NCBI GenBank assembly: GCA_964425605.1
Contig: CAYRNR010000014.1
Location: 1 to 64,000 of the forward strand
Source: CAYRNR01 sp964425605
Lineage (GTDB): Bacteria > Myxococcota_A > UBA796 > UBA9615 > CAYRNR01
Direction of reading: 5' to 3'
Length of the DNA: 64,000 nucleotides
Part shown: positions 37,258 through 46,566 of the stretch, piece after piece
How the letters are laid out: the number at the start of each line of letters is the position of its first letter
Position numbering within the stretch: position 1 is the first letter of the stretch
Made by a program: the position numbers and the translations under genes
Notes under the pieces: model-generated
The model's database searches: none
What the model saw: the letters and a program-made list of their open reading frames with translations, nothing else
Told to the model about the DNA's origin: nothing

Positions 37258-37393
37258 CCGGTCCTCCGTTCAGGGGAGTTCGACGGTGGATCGAGGCCCT
37301 TTCGTCATCCTGGGCTCGAATCCCCGGAATGGGACCATGTTACTCGGAATCCACGCTCCGTGGGCCGGGGCTCGGCCAGCGGAACCGCGCGCG

Positions 37394-38899
37394 ATGTGGG
37401 ATAATCCCCGCGTGGAACAGTTGATCGACGAGATCGCGGAGCTCGTCCGCGCCCGGTACACCATCCTCTACCTCCTGAGCTGGGAGGAGGAGCGGACCGA
37501 GCGGCTCCTGGGGCAGGTGGCGGAGAAGCTGTCGCGGGACATGCTGGTGATGGCTGCCGGCGCGCCCCTGGACGGCGGCGACGAGATCCCCTCTCCCATG
37601 GCCCTGCTGGACCGGCTGGACGCCCACGAGGGTCCCCTGCTGTGCGTCATCGAGGACTACCACCCCTACATCGAGGACCCGGCCATCGTCCGCCGGCTGC
37701 GCGACCTCGAGGTGAAGATGGCCGAGCAGGGCAAGACGCTGTTGCTGGTCAGCTCCGTGTATCGCGTGCCGCGCGAGCTGGAGAAGGACGTGCGCGTCGT
37801 CGACGTGCCGCTGCCGGACGTGGGCGAGGTGGCGAACCTGCTGGCGGTGGTGATCCGGAGCCGCAAGCTCAAGATCGACGTGGACCTGTTCGAGAAGTTC
37901 GTCAAGGCCTCCCTGGGCCTGACCGAGAAGGAGCTCAAGCGGGTCTACACGCGCATCGCCATGGCAGGGGCCGGCTTCGACAGCGACGACCTGGACACGC
38001 TGATCCGCGAGAAGAAGAACATCATCCGCAAGTCCGAGTTCCTGGAGTTCTACGACCGGGCCGAGACCATGCTCGAGGTGGGGGGCTTGGACCAGCTCAA
38101 GGACTGGCTGGTCAACCGCAACCGCGCGTTCACCGAGAAGGCCCGCAAGTACGGGCTGCCCCAGCCCAAGGGGCTGTTCCTCGTGGGCATCCAGGGTTGC
38201 GGGAAGTCCCTGACGGCCAAGGCCGTGGCCTCCCTGTGGCGCATCCCGCTGTTGCGCCTCGACGTGGGCTCGCTGCTCCAGGCCACGGGGACCACCGAGG
38301 AGAAGCTGCGAGACACCATCCGGCTCGCCGAGTCCCTCAGCCCGGTGGTGCTGTGGATCGACGAGATCGAGAAGGCGTTCGCAGGTGTGGAGACCGGCGC
38401 GGCCGAGGCCGCCGGCGCCAAGCGGGCGTTCGGTCAGTTCATCACCTGGCTCCAGGAGAAGACCCAACCGGTGTTCGTGGTGGCGACGGCCAACGATGTG
38501 GCCAACCTGCCGCCGGAGCTGCTGCGTAAGGGCCGCTTCGACGAGATCTTCTTCGTGGACCTGCCCAACGTGCACGAGCGCGAGTCCATCTTCCAGATCC
38601 ACCTCAAGCGCCGCAACCGCGATCCGGACCTGTTCGACTGCTGGACCCTGGCCGACGCCGCCGACAAGTTCAGCGGCGCCGAGATCGAGCAGGTGGTGAT
38701 CTCCGCCATGTTCGCCGCGTTCGCCGACGGGCGGGAGCTCGGCCCCAAGGACATCCTCGCCGCCCTGCGCGAGACCGTGCCCCTGGCCGTGACCATGGAT
38801 CGGCGCATCAAGGACCTGCGCGAGTGGGCGCGGGACCGCACGCGGCCGGCCACCTTCGACACCCGCCGTATCGACTTCTTCGACCTCGAAGAGGACTGA
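37394..38899 (+). CDS. AAA ATPase, Ycf46/SpoVK-like
   Basis: 501 aa, cytoplasmic. The N-terminal ~230 residues (EELVRARYTILYLLSWEEER-type opening) are a divergent RecA-like domain without a clear P-loop. The C-terminal AAA domain has Walker A GIQGCGKS (265-272), Walker B VVLWIDEIE (318-326), the sensor ATAN and the Arg-finger region RKGRFDEIFFVDLP. This two-part layout is that of the Ycf46 family and related SpoVK-type proteins in deltaproteobacteria. The substrate is unknown. The ATG at 37394 or the GTG at 37412 could be the start. It is divergent from the cytochrome operon, and its stop abuts that of the convergent glycosyltransferase gene with no gap. Confidence 0.88.
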   Translation: MWDNPRVEQLIDEIAELVRARYTILYLLSWEEERTERLLGQVAEKLSRDMLVMAAGAPLDGGDEIPSPMALLDRLDAHEGPLLCVIEDYHPYIEDPAIVRRLRDLEVKMAEQGKTLLLVSSVYRVPRELEKDVRVVDVPLPDVGEVANLLAVVIRSRKLKIDVDLFEKFVKASLGLTEKELKRVYTRIAMAGAGFDSDDLDTLIREKKNIIRKSEFLEFYDRAETMLEVGGLDQLKDWLVNRNRAFTEKARKYGLPQPKGLFLVGIQGCGKSLTAKAVASLWRIPLLRLDVGSLLQATGTTEEKLRDTIRLAESLSPVVLWIDEIEKAFAGVETGAAEAAGAKRAFGQFITWLQEKTQPVFVVATANDVANLPPELLRKGRFDEIFFVDLPNVHERESIFQIHLKRRNRDPDLFDCWTLADAADKFSGAEIEQVVISAMFAAFADGRELGPKDILAALRETVPLAVTMDRRIKDLREWARDRTRPATFDTRRIDFFDLEED

Positions 38900-40003
38900 T
38901 CAGGACAGCGATTCGTAGAGCCGCGCGTACCCCTCGGCCATGCGCCGGGCGGTGAACTGCTCGGCGACCCGCTCCCGGCCCCGGGCCCCGTGAGCACGGC
39001 GCGCGTCCGGATCGTCCAGGAGGCGGGCCAGGGCCGCGGCCAGTCCATCCTCGTCCCCCGGCGCCACCACCACCCCGCCCTCTCCGACGGTCTCGGCCAC
39101 GTCGCCCACGTCCGAGGCGATCGCGGCCACGCCGTGGCCCATGGCCTCGAGCAGCGCGACGGGATGGTGCTCGGACAGGGACGGCAACGCGAAGAGATCC
39201 CCCGCCCCCAGGACCGCGGCCGCGTCGGGCACGTGCCCCGGCAGGACCACGCGGACCCCCGCCGGACACCGGGCCGCCAGCCCCTCCAGCCGCGCCCGCT
39301 GAGGCCCCTCGCCGAGGACCAGCGCGGTCACCGATCGACGCGAGCGCCCGCCGAGCCCGCCGAGGGCGCGCACGAGGACGTCGAACCCCTTGGCCGGCTC
39401 GAGGCGCCCCGCAGCGACGACCAGCCGATCCCCGGGGTCCACGCCGAACCGCTCGCACACCTCCGCGCGCTCGATGGGCACCAGGCGGTCCGGGTCCACG
39501 CCGTTGGGGATCCACACGAGGTGGTCGGCCGGCACACCCCGTGCGTCGCGCAGCTCGGCGAGGGCCCCCCGCGAGACGCACACGACGCGGCGGGCCCATC
39601 GCAGGGCGCGCGCGTCCATCCGCTCGTACAGCCGCTCCCGCGGGTCGCGAGACAGCCACCCGTGGTGCGTGGCGATCAGCGGCAGCCCCGTCATCGCCGC
39701 GACCGCGGTCCCGTACACGTGCCCCTTGGGATCGTGGGCGTGGATCGCGCCGTGACCGCGGCTCCGCCGGATCAGCCCCAGCAGCAACGTCGCATCCACG
39801 GGGCCGTGGGTGGGCAGGCGCAGCGCGCGCACGCCGCGGCGCGTCAGGGCGTGCAGCAGGTCCGGGTCGTGGACGTGGGAGATCACCCCCACGTCACAGC
39901 GGTGTCCCATCCGCGCCAGGGCCGGGATCAGGTCGAGCAGGACGCTGTCGGGCCCAGCGCGTTCCACGGACGAGCGCAGGTGCAGGACGGAGGGGGAGCC
40001 CAT
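38900..40003 (-). CDS. GT4-family glycosyltransferase
   Basis: 367 aa. A GT-B fold enzyme that moves a sugar from an activated nucleotide to an acceptor at the inner face of the membrane. The N-domain opens with a typical LHLRSSVERAGP segment; IHAHDPKGHVYG and THHGW follow. The C-domain shows WIPNGVD, VAAGRLEPAKGFDVLVRAL and the donor-binding SLSEHHPVALLEAM (E-x7-E). No transmembrane segment is seen. The acceptor is unknown. Its start lies 19 bases after the stop of the LysM-like lipoprotein gene, so the two may be cotranscribed. The stop directly abuts the AAA ATPase stop. Confidence 0.9.
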   Translation of the reverse strand: MGSPSVLHLRSSVERAGPDSVLLDLIPALARMGHRCDVGVISHVHDPDLLHALTRRGVRALRLPTHGPVDATLLLGLIRRSRGHGAIHAHDPKGHVYGTAVAAMTGLPLIATHHGWLSRDPRERLYERMDARALRWARRVVCVSRGALAELRDARGVPADHLVWIPNGVDPDRLVPIERAEVCERFGVDPGDRLVVAAGRLEPAKGFDVLVRALGGLGGRSRRSVTALVLGEGPQRARLEGLAARCPAGVRVVLPGHVPDAAAVLGAGDLFALPSLSEHHPVALLEAMGHGVAAIASDVGDVAETVGEGGVVVAPGDEDGLAAALARLLDDPDARRAHGARGRERVAEQFTARRMAEGYARLYESLS

Positions 40004-40022
40004 CGAGGGAGGGGATCGGAGG

Positions 40023-41183
40023 CTAGTGGAGAACCACGACGAAGTTCTGGTTCTCGAACTTCTCGAGGTTGTACAGGGTGATCCGGCAGCGGCTGCGATC
40101 CGAGGTGTCCACCGTGTAGTCGGTGTTCTTGACGAACAGATCGTTGGGCAGCAGCTCCGCCCCGGAGACGGAGTTCCTGCCGAAGGCCGAGGCGGCCAGG
40201 GAGATGGTGTCCTCCTCGCGCAGGTCGATGGAGTAGATGAACAGGGACGGGTCGAGTTCCTTGAGCCGCTTGCCCCCGATCTTGATGATGCCCTCGGAGC
40301 GCAGGTTGGACCGGTGGTCCACGTAGTAGCGGGCCGAGGACATGTGGGTCTCCATCACCGTGTTCTCGTCGAACAGGTCGTCGCGCTCGGCCACCACCGC
40401 GTCGTGTCGCATCTCCAGCTCCTCGAGCTCGGCGGTGAGCTCGTCGCGCTGGTGCTCGAGGATCTCGAGCTCGGCCTGCAGGTGGGTGGCCATCTCCTGG
40501 GCCTCGTCGCGCTCGGAGACGATCTTCTTCTCGTACTGGACGTTGAGGAAGTAGGGGCTGACCTTGGCCGTCCCCTGGGTCACGGAGGTGCCGTAGACGC
40601 CGCCCTCGTAGAAGTTCCAGACCTCGTGGCCGGGCACCAGGCGGTCGGTGATCAGCGCCTTCTCGATGGCCCGCTTGGCCTCCTGCTCGCTCAGGCCGAT
40701 CTGGTTGGTCAGGTAGTCCATGGCGATGCCGTAGTGGGTGTCGCCGCGGTTGACCGTCACCGGCAGGGGCAGGCGGCTCTTGATCTCCTCGATCTCGGTG
40801 CGCAGCTCGTCGATGCGATCCTGCTTGGAGAGGATGTCCTGGATCAGCCCCGCGTAGGAGACGTCCTCCTCGTTCTCGAGCTTCTTGCGCAGGTGCTCGG
40901 CCTCCCGCGTGGTCAGCTCGATGCCCTTGAGGCTCTCGCCGGTGGCCTCCTTGTACTGCTTGGCCAGCGCGATGTACTCGGCCTGCTCCTCCTTCATCTC
41001 GCCCTCGAGGCCCACGATGGAGTTGGCGTCCCCCATCTGCTTGCCCAGGGTCTCCGGCGTGCCGGACGGGCTGATGACGAAGTCTGCGGCGTCCTCCTCG
41101 TCACCGCCGCCGAAGCAGCCTGCGAGCAGCATCGGGATGCCGCCCAGGACGAGTACCAGCGTCAACAGGGTTCTTGCGAACAT
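40023..41183 (-). CDS. Coiled-coil lipoprotein with LysM-like segment
   Basis: 386 aa. The lipobox LLAGC gives lipidated C23, followed by FGGGDEEDA. Residues about 55-150 and 225-305 are long Glu/Lys-rich coiled coils. Between them, TVNRGDTHYGIAMDYL resembles the start of a LysM motif, which would bind peptidoglycan or another glycan. The C-terminal ~100 residues are beta-rich (FIYSIDLREEDTISL ... RITLYNLEKF). Envelope tethering is a reasonable inference. The ribosome-binding site GGGAGGG supports the ATG at 41183. Its promoter is at 41242-41269, with a hairpin near the predicted transcript start. Confidence 0.78.
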   Translation of the reverse strand: MFARTLLTLVLVLGGIPMLLAGCFGGGDEEDAADFVISPSGTPETLGKQMGDANSIVGLEGEMKEEQAEYIALAKQYKEATGESLKGIELTTREAEHLRKKLENEEDVSYAGLIQDILSKQDRIDELRTEIEEIKSRLPLPVTVNRGDTHYGIAMDYLTNQIGLSEQEAKRAIEKALITDRLVPGHEVWNFYEGGVYGTSVTQGTAKVSPYFLNVQYEKKIVSERDEAQEMATHLQAELEILEHQRDELTAELEELEMRHDAVVAERDDLFDENTVMETHMSSARYYVDHRSNLRSEGIIKIGGKRLKELDPSLFIYSIDLREEDTISLAASAFGRNSVSGAELLPNDLFVKNTDYTVDTSDRSRCRITLYNLEKFENQNFVVVLH

Positions 41184-41225
41184 GGCTACGACCCTCCCAT
41201 GGTCGGTGGCGCGGCTCCGACTCCT

Positions 41226-41240
41226 CCGCACGCTGTGCGG
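41226..41240 (-). promoter_or_regulatory. Hairpin at the start of the LysM-like lipoprotein transcript
   Basis: CCGCAC-GCT-GTGCGG is a perfect 6-bp stem, just downstream of the predicted promoter at 41242-41269. It would sit at the very 5' end of the message, where such stems often stabilise RNA. Confidence 0.35.
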
Positions 41241-41241
41241 C

Positions 41242-41269
41242 AGCATACCAAGAATCGGCCCGCTGTCCA
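41242..41269 (-). promoter_or_regulatory. Sigma70-like promoter of the LysM-like lipoprotein gene
   Basis: On the minus strand TGGACA (41264-41269, 5 of 6 to TTGACA), a 16-bp spacer and TATGCT (41242-41247, 4 of 6). The ATG lies about 60 bases downstream at 41183. Confidence 0.5.
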
Positions 41270-41362
41270 CATGCCGCGTGCCTCGAGTCCTAGGACACCC
41301 GGCTCGCCCTCGGGAGTCCCATTTCGCACAACGTCGGCGCTGCCCGGGGCTGCCGAATTGTG

Positions 41363-41391
41363 TTGACTTGCACACGCGCGCTCTCTATGAC
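41363..41391 (+). promoter_or_regulatory. Sigma70-like promoter of the GshB-like gene
   Basis: TTGACT (41363-41368, 5 of 6), a 17-bp spacer and TATGAC (41386-41391, 4 of 6). The GTG start at 41446 is 55 bases further, a normal leader length. Confidence 0.55.
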
Positions 41392-41445
41392 TGCGGCCCT
41401 AGTCGGCGCACCCTGTTTCGCGTCGGCGGGAGGCTGACCAAGCGG

Positions 41446-42450
41446 GTGCGAATCGGGATCGTGGTGAACCGTCTCCGGAGCCTCCGGGACACGTACACGA
41501 CATCCCATCTCGCCGCGGCAGCGACGAGAGCGGGCCTGCAGGCCTTGTTCATTGAAATCGGTGATTTCACCCTGGACTCCGAGGACAGAGTCCTGGCCCT
41601 CGGCCATCGGGTTCCGTCGCAAGCCACCACCCCCGCGGGCGTGGTCGAGGCGGTCCCCCGGATGCCGCGCGGCCTGCTGGACGTGCAACAGCTCGACGGG
41701 CTGCTGCTGCGCAACAACCCGGTGCGCCGGACGGTGCTCGACTTCGCGCGAGCGCTCGAGGACCGGGGCGTGGTGGTGCTCAACGACCCCGACGGCCTCG
41801 CCGCGGGCGCCGGCAAGCTGTACCCGCAGGCCCTTCCTCGTCACCTGAGACCCAGGACGATCGTCACGCGGAACCTCTCGGTCCTCGAGGCGTTCCGCAG
41901 GGATCTCGGCGGTCCCGGCGTACTCAAGCCGGTCCGCGGATTCGGCGGCCAGGGTGTTCGACTCGTCCAGCAGCACGACGCGCTGCCGCTGGACGGAAAG
42001 CTCGCGCGGCTCCTCGGAACGCCGGATGGTTATCTGGTGTTCCAGGAGTACCTCGACGGCGCCGAACGGGGTGACAAACGGATCCTCCTGGTGGAGGGTG
42101 AGCCCGTCGGTTGCTACACGAGGATGCGCGGGGCAGGAGAGTTCCGGCACAACATCCACGCGGGTGGACGGGCCGTGCCGGCGGAGCTCGACGACGCGGA
42201 TCGCGAGATCTGCGACGCCCTGCGCGCGCCCCTGGAGCGCGACGGGATCTTCCTGGCCGGGCTGGACGTGATCGACCGGCGGGCCGTGGAGGTGAACGTG
42301 GTGGCGCCGGGTGGGATCGCGAACATCGAACGGACGACGGGTCGGGCGGTGGCCGCGGGGATCATCGAGCGACTCGTAGCACGCCTGGGCTCCTCGGAGC
42401 ACGATCAGGCGGAGGCCGGCGCCACAAGCAGGTGGTGCCCGGACGGATGA
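41446..42450 (+). CDS. Glutathione synthetase-like ATP-grasp ligase
   Basis: 334 aa. The chain opens RIGIVVNRLRSLRDTYTT as GshB-type enzymes do. LNDPDGLAAGAGKLY, VLKPVRGFGGQGVRLV, FQEYLDGAERGDKRILLVEG and FLAGLDVIDRRAVEVNVVAPGGI match the GshB ATP-grasp fold with its ATP and magnesium sites. The usual reaction joins gamma-glutamylcysteine and glycine. No gshA is nearby, so another carboxylate-amine ligation cannot be excluded. The start is taken as GTG at 41446, with GGGAGG 12 bases upstream, slightly far. It has its own promoter candidate and is divergent from the LysM-like gene. Confidence 0.85.
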   Translation: MRIGIVVNRLRSLRDTYTTSHLAAAATRAGLQALFIEIGDFTLDSEDRVLALGHRVPSQATTPAGVVEAVPRMPRGLLDVQQLDGLLLRNNPVRRTVLDFARALEDRGVVVLNDPDGLAAGAGKLYPQALPRHLRPRTIVTRNLSVLEAFRRDLGGPGVLKPVRGFGGQGVRLVQQHDALPLDGKLARLLGTPDGYLVFQEYLDGAERGDKRILLVEGEPVGCYTRMRGAGEFRHNIHAGGRAVPAELDDADREICDALRAPLERDGIFLAGLDVIDRRAVEVNVVAPGGIANIERTTGRAVAAGIIERLVARLGSSEHDQAEAGATSRWCPDG

Positions 42451-42530
42451 GCTGATGCGGACTCCCCGCGCCCACGGGGACCGCGACGATGCATAGCCGT
42501 GGCACCCACGGGTGCCGAATAGAGGTGGAC

Positions 42531-42953
42531 ATGCCATCACCGAGGGCGTACACGAAGGACGAAGTCGTTTCCATGCTGGAGCGGGGCGAGAACCTCGAGG
42601 GGATCGACCTGCGGGGCTCCGATCTCTCCGGTCTCGATCTCTCAGGGACCCGATTGAGGAACTCCAAGCTGGGCGACGCCAATCTGTTCCAGTGCAATCT
42701 CTCCGGAGCCGATCTCACCAACGCGAGCCTGTGGCACGCGAACCTCAAGAACGCCAATCTCGACTTCGCCAACCTCGAGGGCGCCGATCTGGACTTCGCC
42801 AATCTCGAGGGCGTTACCTTGCGTAACGCGCGCATCCGCAAGGCCACCTTCCCCCTCAAGAAGGTGACCATGGAGGAGGTCCGCGCCTCGGTCAGCTCGG
42901 GCAAGCGCCTGTGCATGAACACCGGGCCGTACTCCGACGACGAGCTGTATTAG
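42531..42953 (+). CDS. Pentapeptide-repeat protein
   Basis: 140 aa. Residues about 25-110 consist of A(D/N)Lxx repeats (LSGLDLSGTRLRNSKLGDANLF, ANLKNANLDFANLEGADLDFANL), which fold as a right-handed quadrilateral beta-helix. No signal peptide or membrane segment is seen, so it is cytoplasmic. The C-terminal ~30 residues are outside the repeats. Some relatives mimic DNA and bind gyrase, but most have no known role. The start at 42531 follows AGAGGTGGAC. It lies 80 bp downstream of the GshB-like gene and converges on the S41 protease gene. Confidence 0.85.
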   Translation: MPSPRAYTKDEVVSMLERGENLEGIDLRGSDLSGLDLSGTRLRNSKLGDANLFQCNLSGADLTNASLWHANLKNANLDFANLEGADLDFANLEGVTLRNARIRKATFPLKKVTMEEVRASVSSGKRLCMNTGPYSDDELY

Positions 42954-42986
42954 CGGAACCGCGGGGGGGAACGATCGGGGGGGACG

Positions 42987-45731
42987 TCACCGCCCGAGCA
43001 CGGCGTAGCGGTGCTCGGCGCGGATACCCGTAGCATCCACGGCCACGAGCTTGAGGGTGTTGATCCCCTCCAGCAGCGGGATCTCCTCGCGCACGACCAC
43101 CTTGCGCCCGCGCCGCGCCGGCTCGATCAGCTGCAGCTTGTCGCCGTCCATCCAGACCTGGACGTGATCCATGCCCTCGTCGTCGCGCATCTCGGCGTGG
43201 AGGCGGAGGAGCCCCTCCCCCACGAGGGGACCCTGGTCGCCCTGGATCGCGATCACCGGCGGGCGATACCAGTCCTCGCGCGCCGTGGGCGCCGACGGGT
43301 CCACGGGGAACCCCACGGACGTGCCGACACCGTAGTCGAGGTCGTCGATCTCCAGCACGAGCCGGGTGGTCGCCGTGGCCGCACCGAACGCGACGCGGAG
43401 CACCACGGATCGTGTCTCCCCGGGGGCCAGGGAGGAGATCTCGTGGTACGGCTCCTGCAACTCGACCCCCTCCCGGCCGGGGTTCTCGAAGGCGACGCGC
43501 ACCCGCCCCGCGGCCACGTCGCTGTCGTTGCGGACCTCGACGGCGAACTCGACCATCCGGCCGCCGTCGGCCTCGGGCTCGCTGGAGGTGGGGGAGACGC
43601 GCATGGCGTACAGGGGGGACTCGGTGCCGCGGGTCACCACGTGCGTGGCCACGGGACCGCCCAGGGGGCCGCTGTCGTCCAGCACCACGATCCGGACCCG
43701 GTCCATGCGCGTCCGCATGCGCGGCGATATCTCCACGGAGGCCGTGGCCGTGGCCGACGCGCCGGGCTCCAGATCGCCGATCACGAAGCCCAGCCCGCGC
43801 AGGGCCCGGAGCTCGCTGAGGAGTCCGGCGCGCAGGTGCACGAGGGGACGCTCGGAGCGGTTGGTCAGCCGCAACGTGATCTCCGCGGTCTCGCCGGCGT
43901 GGAGGTCGTCCACGTCGAGCACCACCTCCACGTCCTCGGACGGGGGGCCGCGCAGCACGTCGAGGTCGCCCGCGGCCTGCAGCGGTGAGCCGTCCATCCA
44001 GGCCCCGGGGGACGCGCTCCAGGTCACCCCCAGATCGAGCATGGCGTGCTGCAGCCTCACCTGCTGGTGCAGCCCCTCGGCCTCCACCACGGCGCGGGCA
44101 GCCTCCACCAGGGAGTCGCGATCCACCCCGGACGCCGCGCCGAGGATACGCTTGGCCAGGACCACGGCCAGGTCGGGCTGCCACGGGGCGTCCTCGTCGG
44201 ACCGCTGCGCGGGGTCGTAGTACCCGTCCCCGGCCCAGGCCAGGTACGGATAGAGCAGGTGCAGCTCGGGTTCGGCGTTGGCGCCATCGCGCGTCGGCCG
44301 CCAGTCGGCGTGGGCGAGGGGCTCGGTCCACTCGGGATCCAGGAGCTCGTCGGCCAGCGTGACCTCGTCGTCGTCGATGAACAGCTCGCCGAGGACCACG
44401 TCCGGCGTGATGCCCACGTCGGCCAGCCAGACGTCCCCGGCCACCAGGTAGCGGGCCACGGTGAGCTTCATCTGGAGCTCCTCGCGCAGCTCGTAGGGCT
44501 TCTGGACCGTGCCCTTGCCGAAGCTCTGGGTGCCCACCACCAGCGCCCGGTCGAGGAACTTGAGCCCGCCGGCGAGGATCTCGGATCCCGACGCCGTCTT
44601 GCCGTCCACCAGCACCACCACCGGCCACGGCGCCATCGTGCGCTCCTCGGTGGCCTCGACCCGCTGCCGCAGCCCGTCCACCGAGCCGCCGGAGGCGCCC
44701 TGGGTCCTCAGGATCTCGCCGGAATCGACGAAGTAGTCGACGATCCACGACGCGTGCAGCATGGAGCCGCCCTGGTTGCCGCGCAGGTCGATGATCACCC
44801 CCCCGAGCTCACCCGGCTCGCCGCCACCTTCGGCCTCGGCCTGCTCCATCAGCCGCGCGAGATCCCGCTTGAACTCCCGCGACGTCTGCTGGCTGAAGTG
44901 GTCCAGGGCGAGCAGCGCGTACCTGCCGTCCACCAGCCGGTAGTCGATGGTGGGCAGCACCACCTTGCGACGCACCAGCTCGAAGGTCCGGCGCCCCTCC
45001 TCCCCTGGCCGGCGCACAGTCAGGGTCAGCAGCAACCCCTCGGCGCCGCGGATACGGGCGATGGCGTCGGCCACCCGCATGTTCAGCGTGGCCACGCCGT
45101 CGATGTGCGTGATCACGTCGCCGCGGCGGAGCCCGCCCTCCTCGGCCGGCGTCTCCTCGTAGACCTTGACCACCGTCAGGACGTCGTTGCGCTTGCCGAC
45201 CTTGGCGCCGATGCCGCTGAGCGTGCCGCGGTAGCGGGCCTCGAAGTCGGCCAGCTTGCTCTCGTCGATGACGCGGCAGTGCCGGTCCAGGGGCTGCAGC
45301 AGGCCCTGCAGCGCCAGCACCTCGAGATCCGCCATCTCCTCGTCCACCAGCAGCGGCTCCAGGTGGACCTCCACGAAGGCCATGACCTCGCGCATTCGAT
45401 CCACCACCGCGACCACGCTGTCCGCGTCCCGGGTCGCGTAGGCCTGCCGCTCGCGCCCCACCTCCACGGTGTAGACCCCGGAGGCGTCGGGGCCGGTGAC
45501 CAGCACGCGGTCGCCCGCGCGCTCCAGGCGCTGCAGTCCCGCCCCGAGCAGCTGGTCCAGCTCGACCTCCTCGGGGCGCCAGTAGCGGTCGACCACCAGC
45601 TCCAGGGCCTCGGTGATCACGTCGTCGGGCGCGGCGGTCCCCTCCTGGGCGCGGGCGGCGGAGCCGAGGGCGAAGGTCAGCAGCAGGGCGGTCGTGGCGG
45701 CGCGGGCGAGGGGTACGGGGCACGTGGACAT
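42987..45731 (-). CDS. S41 C-terminal-processing protease with long accessory tail
   Basis: 914 aa. The signal peptide ends near SAARAQ. A PDZ domain occupies about 165-245 (GLRRGDVITHIDGVATLN). The S41 catalytic domain includes GGVIIDLRGNQGG, KTASGSEILAG with nucleophile Ser381, and GTQSFGKGTVQ with Lys406, exactly 25 residues later as in Prc/CtpA. It should cleave C-terminal tails of periplasmic proteins. The last ~400 residues form at least two CARDB-like beta domains (EITLRLTNRSERPL, FAVEVRNDSDVAAG) and a bacterial Ig-like end, far longer than ordinary Ctp proteases. The gene is divergent from larB. Confidence 0.9.
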   Translation of the reverse strand: MSTCPVPLARAATTALLLTFALGSAARAQEGTAAPDDVITEALELVVDRYWRPEEVELDQLLGAGLQRLERAGDRVLVTGPDASGVYTVEVGRERQAYATRDADSVVAVVDRMREVMAFVEVHLEPLLVDEEMADLEVLALQGLLQPLDRHCRVIDESKLADFEARYRGTLSGIGAKVGKRNDVLTVVKVYEETPAEEGGLRRGDVITHIDGVATLNMRVADAIARIRGAEGLLLTLTVRRPGEEGRRTFELVRRKVVLPTIDYRLVDGRYALLALDHFSQQTSREFKRDLARLMEQAEAEGGGEPGELGGVIIDLRGNQGGSMLHASWIVDYFVDSGEILRTQGASGGSVDGLRQRVEATEERTMAPWPVVVLVDGKTASGSEILAGGLKFLDRALVVGTQSFGKGTVQKPYELREELQMKLTVARYLVAGDVWLADVGITPDVVLGELFIDDDEVTLADELLDPEWTEPLAHADWRPTRDGANAEPELHLLYPYLAWAGDGYYDPAQRSDEDAPWQPDLAVVLAKRILGAASGVDRDSLVEAARAVVEAEGLHQQVRLQHAMLDLGVTWSASPGAWMDGSPLQAAGDLDVLRGPPSEDVEVVLDVDDLHAGETAEITLRLTNRSERPLVHLRAGLLSELRALRGLGFVIGDLEPGASATATASVEISPRMRTRMDRVRIVVLDDSGPLGGPVATHVVTRGTESPLYAMRVSPTSSEPEADGGRMVEFAVEVRNDSDVAAGRVRVAFENPGREGVELQEPYHEISSLAPGETRSVVLRVAFGAATATTRLVLEIDDLDYGVGTSVGFPVDPSAPTAREDWYRPPVIAIQGDQGPLVGEGLLRLHAEMRDDEGMDHVQVWMDGDKLQLIEPARRGRKVVVREEIPLLEGINTLKLVAVDATGIRAEHRYAVLGR

Positions 45732-45810
45732 GGGCAGGGAGCGTGGCACGAAAGCCCCACGGCCGCAACACGTGCTAAACTCCGCCGGTCCTTCGAAACG
45801 GGGTGTTCCA

Positions 45811-46566
45811 GTGGATTCCAAACAGCTCCAGGAACTGCTGTCGAGCGTCCGCCAGGGTGAGGTCTCCGTCGACGACGCGGCGGCGCAACTCAAGCGCCTC
45901 CCCTTCGAGGATCTCGGCTTCGCCCGGGTGGACCATCATCGGGCGCTGCGCCAGGGCATGGGCGAGGTGATCTTCGGCCAGGGCAAGACCGCGCAGCAGG
46001 TGGTGGAGATCTTCACCGCCCTTCGCGCCCACGGCCACCCCGTGCTCGCCACGAGGGTCGCCGACGAGGCCGTGGCCGCGCTGCTGGATCGGCACCCAGA
46101 CGCCGTCCACCACGAGCTGGCGCGCTGCGTCACGTGGAGCGAGGGCCCCGTGCCCGTCACCACCGAGGGCAAGGTGCTGGTGGTCAGCGCCGGCACCGCG
46201 GACCTCCCGGTGGCCGAGGAGGCCGCGGTCTCCGCGCGCCACATGGGCAACGAGGTCGAGACCCTGTTCGACGTGGGGGTGGCCGGCCTCCACCGGCTGC
46301 TCCACGCCCACGACCGGCTGATGCAGGCGAGGGTCCTGATCGTGGTCGCCGGCATGGAGGGCGCGCTGGCGTCGGTGGTGGGCGGCGTGGTGCCGCAGCC
46401 CGTGATCGCGGTACCCACCTCGGTGGGGTACGGGGCCGCCTTTGGAGGCATCGCCGCCCTCCTGGGCATGCTCACGTCGTGCGCCAGCGGTGTCACCGTG
46501 GTCAACGTGGACAACGGCTTCGGCGCCGCGGCCGCGGCCACCCGCATCACCCGGAGCGAACCATGA
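45811..46566 (+). CDS. larB: Nickel-pincer cofactor carboxylase/hydrolase LarB
   Basis: 251 aa, the usual LarB length. LarB carboxylates and cleaves nicotinic acid adenine dinucleotide in nickel-pincer nucleotide synthesis for lactate racemase and relatives. Motifs LVVSAGTADLPVAEEA, NEVETLFDVGVAGLHRLL, VVAGMEGALASVVGGVV and TSVGYGAAFGG are those of the family (related to PurE). The start is GTG at 45811; the ribosome-binding site is weak. The stop overlaps larC by four bases. Neither larE nor larA is present in the window, so the cofactor's user enzyme is unknown. Confidence 0.93.
   Translation: MDSKQLQELLSSVRQGEVSVDDAAAQLKRLPFEDLGFARVDHHRALRQGMGEVIFGQGKTAQQVVEIFTALRAHGHPVLATRVADEAVAALLDRHPDAVHHELARCVTWSEGPVPVTTEGKVLVVSAGTADLPVAEEAAVSARHMGNEVETLFDVGVAGLHRLLHAHDRLMQARVLIVVAGMEGALASVVGGVVPQPVIAVPTSVGYGAAFGGIAALLGMLTSCASGVTVVNVDNGFGAAAAATRITRSEP

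Noticed and set aside
37260..37337. tRNA-like stretch with a GGGCTCGAATCCC T-arm-like segment and GGTCCT/GGGACC end pairing, 77 bases long
   Set aside because: No D-arm or anticodon stem can be formed, the acceptor pairing has a mismatch, and the 5' end is the ribosome-binding site of the tetraheme cytochrome gene on the other strand. It may be chance or a decayed remnant.
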